Below are positions 1 to 7,148 of a DNA stretch of 64,000 bases, piece after piece. Numbering within the stretch: the stretch's first letter is position 1; the number at the start of each line of letters is the position of its first letter. Source of the DNA: Saccharomonospora azurea NA-128 (lineage in GTDB: Bacteria; Actinomycetota; Actinomycetes; Mycobacteriales; Pseudonocardiaceae); contig NZ_CM001466.1 of NCBI RefSeq assembly GCF_000231055.2, forward strand, positions 1,418,900 to 1,482,899, read 5' to 3'. The translations under genes were made by a program, and so were the position numbers. The notes beneath the pieces were generated by a model that worked only from the letters and a program-made list of their open reading frames with translations, searched no databases and was not told the origin of the DNA.

Positions 1-90
1 CATCGCGAACGGAGCGGTCAGCGCTCCCGCCCACAGCGGCGAACTGAGCGCCGCAGCCGAGATTCCGAGAAACCGCCGACGTGAGACCAT
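1..90 (-). CDS. Start of a Tat-exported protein (partial)
   Basis: Only the first 30 codons are inside the window. They read as a twin-arginine signal peptide: the motif SRRRFLG at residues 3-9 is followed by an Ala/Leu-rich hydrophobic stretch. The ATG at 90 has a good GGAGG ribosome site about 6 nt upstream on the minus strand. The protein is therefore likely folded in the cytoplasm and exported by Tat, but the mature domain lies beyond position 1 and its function cannot be told. It is transcribed away from the van operon. Confidence 0.75.
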   Translation of the reverse strand, partial: MVSRRRFLGISAAALSSPLWAGALTAPFAM

Positions 91-274
91 GGATGTCCTC
101 CGAAAGCAGCGCGTCGTTTCGAAAAACTCGATAGACACGCAGTGTTCCGGCCAGGTCCGGTGCGACGCTACCCCCGAAAGTTGTTCCGCAGACACTCAGG
201 GCGTGCCGTGACCGCCGCATTTCAATGAGCGCGTCAGCGTTTTCGTTGAACGCGCAGTCGACAGGGAACACCAC

Positions 275-312
275 GAAGGCGGGCCGGTCGGAGTGACGAC
301 CGGCCCGCCTTC
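275..312. terminator. Terminator hairpin downstream of vanABK
   Basis: A perfect 16-bp inverted repeat (275-290 and 297-312) encloses a 6-nt loop. It lies 20 nt past the vanK stop codon and has no clear T-run, as is usual for high-GC actinomycete terminators. The rest of 91-332 shows nothing gene-like; it should hold the promoter of the Tat-signal gene. Confidence 0.8.
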
Positions 313-332
313 CGCGTTATCCGAGAATCACC

Positions 333-1670
333 TCAGGCGGCAGCCAGTTCCTCCTTCGCCGCCGGAGTCGACTCGGGGTCGTGCTTGCGCAGTGCGACCA
401 GGACGACCGCGCAGATCGCCACGACCACGGCGGCGCCGACGTAGAGCTGCGTCGCCGTGGCACCCGCGTCCTTGAGCATTCCCGCGATGGTCGGGGACAG
501 GATCGCGCCGATCCGGCCCATGCCGAGCGCCCAGCCCATGCCGACGCTGCGGACCTTCGACGGATACAGCGGCGGCCCGACGGTGTACGCGCCGGCGATG
601 CAGCCGTTGATCAGCGCTCCGACGAGGACACCGATTCCGAACCCGAGCCACAGGATCGACGTGCTCAGGATGAAGACGATCATCATCGCCGCGGAGAGCA
701 GCGAGAATCCGATCAGGACCACCCGCGGCGTCCGCACGCGAGCGGCGACTCCGTAGAGCACCGATCCGACGGTGCCGCCGATCGAGATCGCCATACCGGC
801 CGTGACCGCGGCGCTCTCCGAGAGCCCTTCCTCCACCAGCAGAGTGGGAGTCCAGCTGTTCACGAAGTAGAAGCCGAACATGATGGTGATGAAGGCGATC
901 CAGAGCAGGATCGTGGGCCTGAGAAGCCGCTTGAGCCAACCCCGATCGGCCTGCCCGGCCTCCTGCCGAGCGGTGGCCGCCCGGTCGAGGTCGGTCTCGC
1001 TGACGGAGTCCAACCCCATCCGCGTCAGGGTGCGGTTGATCCTGTCCAGCGCGGCCCGCGGACGACGCTGTTCGAGGAAGGCGACCGACTCGGGCAGAAG
1101 CAGCGCGATGACGATCAGCGCGATCAGGGTGCCCGCACCGCCCGCGTAGAAGACGATGCGCCAGTCACCGCCCACCGTGGCCTTCGCGACCACGCTCGCC
1201 AACGTCGCACCGATGCCGTACCCGGCGGTGTAGATGCCGATGGCGAGCCCGCGGTTCTTCGCGTTCGAGAACTCGCTGGCGATCACGTTGGTGCTCGCCA
1301 GGATGCCGCCCACGCCGATACCGGTGATGAGGCGGAAGGCCCCCATCACCGTCACCGACGGGGCCATCGCGGCGCCGAACATGCCGATCGTGCCGAGGGT
1401 GAGGCTGATCAGGATCAGCGGTCGACGACCGATCAGGTCCGCGAAGGGGGCGAGCAGCATCGACCCCATGGCCATGCCGATCAGACCGACCGAGACCAGC
1501 AGCCCGAACTCCGAGCCGTTCAGGCCGAACTCCTCGGTGACCGAGGGGCCGGTGAAGGCGATCGCCATGACGTCGAAGCCGTCGAGGCAGTTCATGAAGG
1601 TGCAGAGCGCGACGATCAACCATTGGTAGCCGGACATCCGAGCCGCGCCGATGCGTTCAGTGATGTTCAT
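333..1670 (-). CDS. vanK: MFS aromatic acid:H+ symporter, VanK-like
   Basis: The 445-residue product is a 12-TM major facilitator transporter. Its first helix carries DGFDVMAIAF, the hallmark of the aromatic acid:H+ symporter family (PcaK, BenK, VanK). The longer open frame runs to 1781, but the ATG at 1670 gives the normal N-terminus and removes an Arg/Pro-rich tail. It starts 35 nt after vanB, as the third gene of a vanA-vanB-vanK operon. The expected role is uptake of vanillate or a related aromatic acid across the inner membrane. Substrate identity is inferred from neighbours; another benzoate-type acid is possible. Confidence 0.85.
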   Translation of the reverse strand: MNITERIGAARMSGYQWLIVALCTFMNCLDGFDVMAIAFTGPSVTEEFGLNGSEFGLLVSVGLIGMAMGSMLLAPFADLIGRRPLILISLTLGTIGMFGAAMAPSVTVMGAFRLITGIGVGGILASTNVIASEFSNAKNRGLAIGIYTAGYGIGATLASVVAKATVGGDWRIVFYAGGAGTLIALIVIALLLPESVAFLEQRRPRAALDRINRTLTRMGLDSVSETDLDRAATARQEAGQADRGWLKRLLRPTILLWIAFITIMFGFYFVNSWTPTLLVEEGLSESAAVTAGMAISIGGTVGSVLYGVAARVRTPRVVLIGFSLLSAAMMIVFILSTSILWLGFGIGVLVGALINGCIAGAYTVGPPLYPSKVRSVGMGWALGMGRIGAILSPTIAGMLKDAGATATQLYVGAAVVVAICAVVLVALRKHDPESTPAAKEELAAA

Positions 1671-1705
1671 GAGGCGTCCAGAGGTGAGGGATCCGGTACG
1701 CCGGA

Positions 1706-2710
1706 TCAGGTGAGGTGGAGGGTGACGGTGGCACGGTCGCCGCAGCTCCCGGCCGCCACCGCACGCGAAACGCAGAGGCACAGATGGGTGGTGCGTTCCT
1801 TCTGCGCTTCGCTGAGGAAGACGTCACGGTGGTCGATGGTGCCGTCCACCTCGATGACCTTGGCGAGACACAGTCCGCACTCGCCCTTGCGGCAGTCCGA
1901 CAGCGTGTCGACCCCGGCGGCGTCCAGCGCGTCCAGGATCGACGTGTCGGGTGCGACCACGACCTCGCGGTCGTGCTGGGGAAGCCGCACCCGGAACTCC
2001 TCCGCGCCGAACCGGCCGCTGGACCCGAAGGTCTCGAACCGCAGGTTGGGCTCCGGTAGAGCGTGTTCGGTCCAGCTCGACTTGATCGCGTTCATCAGAC
2101 CGATCGGACCGCACATGTAGAGCTCGGTGGCGGCCGCGTTCGGTGTCGCCGCGATGTCGCCGACGAGGTCGGGCACCGACAGCGGCGTGCCTTCGTCGTC
2201 GACGTGGACGCGGAGCCGGTCGCCGTGCTCGGCTTCGAGTTCGTCGAGGTAGGCCATCACCCGGCGACTGCGGCCGACGAACACGAGCTCGTAGTCGGCC
2301 CCGCGGCGACGCAACGACGACGCCATCGCGACCAGTGCGGTGATGCCGATGCCGCCGGCGACCAGGACGTAACGACCGGCGCCGACCGCGAGCGGGAAGT
2401 TCTGCACCGGGCCGGTGACGGTGAGCTCGTCACCGACGGCCAGTGCGTGCATCGTCTCCGAACCACCCCGGGACTGGGACGAGAGCTGCACGCTGAGCGT
2501 GAGTCGGCGCCCACCGTCCTCGGACCGCACGACGGAGTAGGAACGGACCTGACGTCGGCCGTGGATGTCCAGCGCGACGTCGACGTGCGTCCCGGGGGCA
2601 GCGTGCTCGGGATGTTCGACCTCCAGCGCGATCCGGCGGACGCCCTCCGCCACGTACTCGGCCTCGACGACCTTCCCGCGCTGCCAGCGCGACTGCGACT
2701 GCACCGCCAT
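1706..2710 (-). CDS. vanB: Vanillate demethylase-type reductase, ferredoxin-NAD(P)H oxidoreductase
   Basis: The 334-residue protein has an FMN/FAD-binding barrel (RSYSVVRSE near the start), an NAD-binding domain (GGIGITALVAMA) and a C-terminal plant-type [2Fe-2S] domain with the Cys pattern CRKGECGLC followed about 29 residues later by another Cys. This order is typical of class IA phthalate dioxygenase-like reductases, including VanB. It passes electrons from NAD(P)H to the Rieske oxygenase encoded just upstream. Its ATG shares one base with the vanA stop (TGATG), so the two are translationally coupled. Family assignment is firm; the exact substrate system is inferred. Confidence 0.88.
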   Translation of the reverse strand: MAVQSQSRWQRGKVVEAEYVAEGVRRIALEVEHPEHAAPGTHVDVALDIHGRRQVRSYSVVRSEDGGRRLTLSVQLSSQSRGGSETMHALAVGDELTVTGPVQNFPLAVGAGRYVLVAGGIGITALVAMASSLRRRGADYELVFVGRSRRVMAYLDELEAEHGDRLRVHVDDEGTPLSVPDLVGDIAATPNAAATELYMCGPIGLMNAIKSSWTEHALPEPNLRFETFGSSGRFGAEEFRVRLPQHDREVVVAPDTSILDALDAAGVDTLSDCRKGECGLCLAKVIEVDGTIDHRDVFLSEAQKERTTHLCLCVSRAVAAGSCGDRATVTLHLT

Positions 2711-3843
2711 CAGGCACCTCGCCCGACCGCGGGAGCCGCCGACGGCCGCCCCTCGGCTGCCAGCATCCGCTCCAGGATCCGACGCACCCACATCCCGCCG
2801 GTGTCGATGTTCAGGCTGTAGAACTCGTGGTCGGGGTTGGCGTCGATCGCGTCCTGCTGGGCGCGCAGCATGTCCTCGTCCTCGGCGAAGACACCGTGCA
2901 CGCTCTGGCGCAGCTGGGTGGTGATGGTCTGGCTGTCCAGGCGGTAGTTGCGCATGAACGCCCAGAAGTAGTGGCAGGAGCGGTGCGTCTCGGGGGTGAT
3001 CGTGTTCATCACGTAGCCGTTGACGCCCTGGCTGCGGTCACCCTCGGGTGCGCCGGTGCCGGCCTTGGCGACGCCCACGTCGATGCAGATGGTGCTCGGC
3101 GCCTCGAACGTGATGATCTGCCAGCGGTCGACCTTGCCCTCGAAGCCGGGGAACTTGTCGCGCATGTTCTTCAGCCAGAACGGCGGCGGGTCGATGTCGC
3201 GCATCCACCGGGTGACGGTGACCGTGTTGCCTTCGTGGACCACGTCGAACTCGGCCTCGGAGAGCTCCTCCTGGCCGATGCTCGACGCGTGGACGAACTC
3301 CTCGTGGGTGAGGTCCATGAGGTTGTCGAGCACCAGCTGGTAGTTGCAGTCGGCGTGGATGGTCTCGCCGTCACCGGCCCAGCCCGGGTCGTCCATCTGG
3401 TGCATGTCGGGCACGGTGTCGGGGTCGGCCAGGTCGGGATCGCCCACCCACACCCAGACGTAGCGGTAGCGCTCGACGACCGGGTAGGAGGGCACCATCG
3501 CGCTCGGGTTGATCGTCTCCTGCGCGGGCATGGCCGTGCAGCGACCCGTCGCGTTGTAGCGCAGGCCGTGGTAAGGGCACTGCAGCTCATCGCCGAGGAT
3601 CTTGCCCTTCGACAGCGGCGCGAGCCGGTGCCAGCACGCGTCCGCGAGCGCCACGGCGCGGCCCTCGCTGTTGCGCCACAGCGCCAGCGGGACTCCGGCG
3701 ATGGTGCGGGCCAGCGGCTTCTTGGTGGTGACCTCGTGATCCCACGCCGCGACGTACCAGGCGTTGCGGGGGTGGTTGAAGATCTTCGCGGCGGCGGTGG
3801 TGGGCGCCGTGGTGTCCGCGGGGGGAGGGGTAGTCAGCGTCAT
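2710..3843 (-). CDS. vanA: Rieske non-haem iron oxygenase, vanillate O-demethylase-like
   Basis: The 377-residue protein has an N-terminal Rieske centre with Cys70-x-His72 and Cys89-x2-His92, then a catalytic domain with the mononuclear iron motif in NLMDLTHEEFVH. Length and layout fit the VanA group of aromatic O-demethylases, which convert vanillate to protocatechuate and formaldehyde. The ATG at 3843 was chosen because the upstream extension runs into the promoter and because a GGGAG site precedes it. It is first in the operon with vanB and vanK and is divergent from a PadR regulator, the same set as the vanABK/vanR locus of Corynebacterium glutamicum. A related methoxy-aromatic substrate remains possible. 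Confidence 0.85.
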   Translation of the reverse strand: MTLTTPPPADTTAPTTAAAKIFNHPRNAWYVAAWDHEVTTKKPLARTIAGVPLALWRNSEGRAVALADACWHRLAPLSKGKILGDELQCPYHGLRYNATGRCTAMPAQETINPSAMVPSYPVVERYRYVWVWVGDPDLADPDTVPDMHQMDDPGWAGDGETIHADCNYQLVLDNLMDLTHEEFVHASSIGQEELSEAEFDVVHEGNTVTVTRWMRDIDPPPFWLKNMRDKFPGFEGKVDRWQIITFEAPSTICIDVGVAKAGTGAPEGDRSQGVNGYVMNTITPETHRSCHYFWAFMRNYRLDSQTITTQLRQSVHGVFAEDEDMLRAQQDAIDANPDHEFYSLNIDTGGMWVRRILERMLAAEGRPSAAPAVGRGA

Positions 3844-3894
3844 TGGGGACAACTCCCTATGGAGAGAGGTATCTGTAGGGTGGGCCACAAGATA

Positions 3895-3908
3895 ACTATC
3901 GATATAGT
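3895..3908. promoter_or_regulatory. Probable PadR/VanR operator in the vanA-vanR promoter
   Basis: ACTAT-N4-ATAGT is a perfect inverted repeat in an unusually A/T-rich patch of the 112-bp divergent gap. It lies about 50 nt from each start. Position and symmetry fit an operator bound by the PadR-family protein, but no binding data exist here. Confidence 0.55.
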
Positions 3909-3955
3909 GAGTTGGCAAGAGTGGATAGCGTGACCGCCCTGAGAGGGGAGGGACC

Positions 3956-4540
3956 TTGTCACTGCGGTATGCGCTGATCGCGCTGCTGACCGGCCGTCCG
4001 ATGACCGGGTACGACATCTCGAAGAGCTTCAGCAGCTCGGTCGCGCACGTCTGGCACGCGCCGGACTCGCAGATCTACCCCGAGCTCAACCGGATGGAGC
4101 GCGACGGCCTCCTCGACGCCGTCGAGGTGCCCTGGGGGAAGAAGGGGACCAAGAAGGAGTACCACGTCACCGACGCGGGGCTCGCCGACTTCCGCAGGTG
4201 GATGGAATCGCCGTTGAAGCCCCAGCGGCAGCGGGACCCCGCCTACCTGAAGGCGGCGTACTACGACTTCGCCGACCCCGAGGCGGTACGCGAGCAGCTG
4301 CGACGACAGCAGACGTACTGGGAAGAACACCTGGCGATGCTCGAGCGAACCCGGGCGACCCTCCTCGACCGCACTCACCCCACTCTGGCAGCACGGCTCA
4401 CCAAACTGGACGAGCGCGAGGCCGAGCTGGCCGTCCGCTACAAGATCTATGCCTACGACGGGTTGATCGCCCGCGCTCGCACCGAGCTGGCGTGGATCGA
4501 GGACGGCTTCGCGCTGGTCGACGAGCTGCACGACTCCTGA
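3956..4540 (+). CDS. vanR: PadR-family repressor, VanR-like
   Basis: The 194-residue product starts with the PadR winged-helix signature (MSLRYALIALLTGRPMTGYDISKSF) and ends with the Vir_C-type helical dimerisation domain. The TTG at 3956 is preceded by GAGAGGGGAGG, and an earlier start would break the family pattern. It is divergent from vanA across a short gap with an inverted repeat. PadR proteins of this kind repress phenolic-acid catabolism and are released by the substrate; here it most likely controls vanABK and itself. The link to vanillate is inferred from synteny. Confidence 0.85.
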   Translation: MSLRYALIALLTGRPMTGYDISKSFSSSVAHVWHAPDSQIYPELNRMERDGLLDAVEVPWGKKGTKKEYHVTDAGLADFRRWMESPLKPQRQRDPAYLKAAYYDFADPEAVREQLRRQQTYWEEHLAMLERTRATLLDRTHPTLAARLTKLDEREAELAVRYKIYAYDGLIARARTELAWIEDGFALVDELHDS

Positions 4541-4584
4541 GCGGCCGCTGCCCGAAGCTGGGCGACTCGCACTCCACAGCCCGA

Positions 4585-4971
4585 CTAGGCGGCGTTCGAC
4601 AGGGCGATGACGAGGACCGCGAGAGCGAGGACGACACTGGCCGGCGTTTGGACCAGGCGTTCGGGACGACTGCGGGACAGGCCGTTCATGACGACGCTGA
4701 TCGCGCAGAATGCGAAAAGCAGCCACGTGCCGACGACGACAGGGCTTGCGTCGGCACCGGGGAGGACACCAGCGCGACTGAGAAGAAGGAGCGCGAAGAG
4801 TCCGTAGAGCACGATCGAGATGCCCGACGCGACACGCAGTCGAGTCGGCAGCACTCGGTGCCGACCACCCCATCCCAGGCTCCCGAGTGGACGGCCTGCG
4901 ATGAGAAGGACCTGCAGGATCGCGAGAGCGATCAGGATCGTGAACGCCACCGCGAGCGCCATCGTCGTCAT
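4585..4971 (-). CDS. Small four-helix membrane protein
   Basis: This 128-residue protein (MTTMALAVAFTILIALAILQ...) has four hydrophobic segments and short loops. I do not recognise a named family. Its ATG overlaps the stop of the upstream PadR gene by 4 nt (ATGA), so it is translated together with that regulator. Such PadR plus small membrane protein pairs are common in actinomycetes, and the membrane protein is often the regulated target. It converges with vanR. Confidence 0.7.
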   Translation of the reverse strand: MTTMALAVAFTILIALAILQVLLIAGRPLGSLGWGGRHRVLPTRLRVASGISIVLYGLFALLLLSRAGVLPGADASPVVVGTWLLFAFCAISVVMNGLSRSRPERLVQTPASVVLALAVLVIALSNAA

Positions 4972-5513
4972 CGCTTCTCCCCTGCCGGCACCGGGTTCTC
5001 GGTCGTCGCGAGCTCGTCCAGCCAGTCGACGAGGTTCCCGCTCGCTGCCACTCCGTAGTGGACGGTGGTGGCGCGGTAGCGCGCGCCCGGGGCGTCGTTC
5101 TCCCGGTCTCCGGAATCGTTGTCGATGCCGAGGAGGGCCTCGTGCTCCGCCAGAGCGCGAGCACGCAAGGAGGCGAGGACCGACAACCGGGTGGGGCGGT
5201 CGTCCACGAGTCCGAGCAGGAAAACCCGCGCGAGGGCGGCTACTTCGGCGTTCTCCGTCGAAGCCGGCTCCTTCATCCACGCGAGCCAGGTGCGCCTGCC
5301 CTGGTCGGTGACGACGTACCGCCTCCTGTTCCGCGCGGATGCCGGCTCGTCCGCGCAGGCGAGGTCACCTTGGCTCAGGAGCTGCTTGAGCGACCGGTGG
5401 ATGCTGCCGTAACTGGCCGCATAGATGTGCGAGAGACCGGCCGCGAACTGCGCGTGCACCTCGTACAGGGACATCGGGCGCAGGAGGAGCAACCCGAGGA
5501 TGAAGTTCCGCAT
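4968..5513 (-). CDS. PadR-family transcriptional regulator
   Basis: The product has a PadR winged helix at the N-terminus (MRNFILGLLLLRPMSLYEVHAQF, then SYGSIHRSLKQLLSQGDL) and a C-terminal helical domain, about 181 residues. The start is uncertain: ATG at 5513 gives the classic PadR N-terminus, while a TTG at 5522 would add three residues and has a closer GAGA. A palindrome lies immediately upstream, so autoregulation is likely. The downstream membrane protein overlaps by 4 nt. The inducer is unknown. Confidence 0.82.
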   Translation of the reverse strand: MRNFILGLLLLRPMSLYEVHAQFAAGLSHIYAASYGSIHRSLKQLLSQGDLACADEPASARNRRRYVVTDQGRRTWLAWMKEPASTENAEVAALARVFLLGLVDDRPTRLSVLASLRARALAEHEALLGIDNDSGDRENDAPGARYRATTVHYGVAASGNLVDWLDELATTENPVPAGEKR

Positions 5514-5524
5514 GCGGCTCAATA

Positions 5525-5537
5525 TATCTCAGAGATA
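5525..5537. promoter_or_regulatory. Palindromic operator upstream of the PadR gene
   Basis: TATCTC-A-GAGATA is a perfect 13-bp palindrome directly in front of the PadR start. It lies in an A/T-rich patch and probably overlaps the -10 region. It fits an autoregulatory PadR site. Confidence 0.55.
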
Positions 5538-5671
5538 GGTCGTGTGGGTGCAGACGATCATGCGGCCGTTCGGGTCATCTCGTCCTTTTCCCCTTCTCCG
5601 CTCGTGGCGAGTCACTACCCTTTCGGACGCGAGGAACGCAGCCGCTACGCGATCTGGGGGAGGGCTGTGGC

Positions 5672-6124
5672 ATGGACGGCGACATCTTCGATCCGGACGG
5701 TGCTCGCGAGAAGCTGGCCGCATGGAAGGGCCGCATCGACAAGCTTGCGGCGGACACCCACACGATGAGCACGCGTCTGCAGGAGACCCGCGTGACCGCG
5801 GCCGATCCGAGCGGTCTGGTCGAGGTCACGATCGATTCGACCGGCGCACTGGTCGGCCTCGAACTCACGAGCCGGATGGAGAGCACCAAGCCGGACGTGG
5901 TCTCGCAGACGATCATGAGGACGCTGGCGGAGGCGAAGAACAAGCTGGCCGACCGGTCCCAGGAGATCATCGCCGAGACGGTCGGCACGGAAACACCCGC
6001 GGCTCGGGCGATCGCGGAGTCCGTCGAGAACCGCCTGCGCAGTGAACCGGGCCAGGACACGCCCGACGCCGACCCCGGCTCCGAGGACGACTACGAGAAC
6101 CGCTCCTTCCTGGAGAAGGGGTGA
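5672..6124 (+). CDS. YbaB/EbfC-like protein of an ESX-type cassette
   Basis: The 150-residue protein has a central YbaB/EbfC-like core: a helix, the strand segment GLVEVTIDSTGALVGLEL, and a long helix ending in AEAKNKLADRSQEIIAETVG. An acidic tail follows. Proteins of this type are frequent first genes in actinobacterial type VII secretion-associated cassettes, where they may act as chaperone or scaffold rather than nucleoid protein. The ATG at 5672 follows GGGGGAGGG. The next gene starts right at its stop. Specific role unknown. Confidence 0.75.
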   Translation: MDGDIFDPDGAREKLAAWKGRIDKLAADTHTMSTRLQETRVTAADPSGLVEVTIDSTGALVGLELTSRMESTKPDVVSQTIMRTLAEAKNKLADRSQEIIAETVGTETPAARAIAESVENRLRSEPGQDTPDADPGSEDDYENRSFLEKG

Positions 6125-6126
6125 TC

Positions 6127-6441
6127 ATGGCCGACGGGTACGTCGTCGACGCCGAGCAGCTTCGCGCGCACGCGAGCACGGTGGACGGGATTCAGGCGCG
6201 CTTCGACGCGGTGAAAGGCGCCAGCGCACACATCCAGCAGAACGACGAGGCCTACGGGCTCCTCTGCGGATGGATCGCCGGAATCCTCGAAAGCCGGCAC
6301 ACCCGGCAGGACGAGCTCATCGATTTCGTCGCGGAGAACCTGTCGCTCGCCGCGGAGTCGTTGCGCTCCGCCGCCGACCTCTACGAGAGCAACGACAAGG
6401 AGCACGCGGACCTCATCGAGTCGGTCGGTGAGCTGCCATGA
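6127..6441 (+). CDS. EspC/DUF2580-like type VII secretion-associated protein
   Basis: A 104-residue all-helical protein matching the ESX-1 secretion-associated EspC (DUF2580) pattern: GYVVDAEQLRAHASTVDGI at the start and a long helix at the end. Its tail contains YESND, a YxxxD-type signal used for export through type VII systems. An in-frame GTG at 6121 is an alternative start; ATG 6127 gives the usual MADGY N-terminus. Its stop overlaps the next ATG by 4 nt. It is probably a co-secreted partner of the downstream WXG-like and Rhs proteins. Confidence 0.75.
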   Translation: MADGYVVDAEQLRAHASTVDGIQARFDAVKGASAHIQQNDEAYGLLCGWIAGILESRHTRQDELIDFVAENLSLAAESLRSAADLYESNDKEHADLIESVGELP

Positions 6442-7139
6442 CCGACGACTCGCTGGTCGCCCCGGTCGAGTCGTCGCGCAAACCGTGGACCGGGATCGGG
6501 CTGGCCGACGGAATCGAAGGTCTCGTCACCTCGATCCAGAACCAGGACTGGGTCTCCGGTGCGCTGGCCGGCGTGGGACTGGGTCTCGAGGCCGTCTCCA
6601 CGGCGCTGGACCCGTTCAGTTCCCTGCTGTCGAGCGGGATCTCCTGGGCCATGGAGTACTTCGAGCCGCTGCGGGAGATCCTCGACGAACTGACCGGCAT
6701 GCCGGACGTGGTCATGTCCCACGCCGCGACCTGGAACAACATGGCCGAGCACCTCGGAACTATGGCGGAGGACCTCAGCGCGGGCCTCGAGAGCGACCTG
6801 CCCGGCTGGCAGGGTGGAGCTGCCGAGGCATACCACGCCATGATGGCCAACAACGTGGAGGCCGTCGGAGGGTTGGCCGCGATCTCGGCGGCGATGGCCT
6901 CGGCCACCGAGGGTGCGGGCGGGCTCGTGCAGATGACCCGTGAGATCGTCCGCGACCTGATCGCGGACCTGGTGGCGCGGGTGATCGTGTGGGCGGCCGA
7001 GGCGATTTTCGTGGTGACGATCCCGGTGATCGCCGCGCAGATCACCGCCGCGGTGGTCAAGTGGACCGGCCGGATCTTCACCTTCATCACGAGTCTCATC
7101 GACAGCCTCACAAACCTGAGCAAGCTTCTGAACGGATGA
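6438..7139 (+). CDS. WXG100-like helical protein with membrane-like C-terminus
   Basis: The 233-residue protein carries a WXG-type turn, LPGWQGGAAEAYHAMM, between two helices, as in ESX/WXG100 proteins, but is over twice their normal length. A hydrophobic stretch near residues 175-205 (VARVIVWAAEAIFVVTIPVIAAQITAAVVKW) could insert in a membrane. ATGA overlap couples it to the EspC-like gene, and the Rhs gene begins 9 nt downstream. I infer that it helps to present or export the toxin. There is no ESX ATPase in the window, so the secretion machine must be elsewhere. Confidence 0.7.
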   Translation: MTDDSLVAPVESSRKPWTGIGLADGIEGLVTSIQNQDWVSGALAGVGLGLEAVSTALDPFSSLLSSGISWAMEYFEPLREILDELTGMPDVVMSHAATWNNMAEHLGTMAEDLSAGLESDLPGWQGGAAEAYHAMMANNVEAVGGLAAISAAMASATEGAGGLVQMTREIVRDLIADLVARVIVWAAEAIFVVTIPVIAAQITAAVVKWTGRIFTFITSLIDSLTNLSKLLNG

Positions 7140-7148
7140 GGGGGATCC

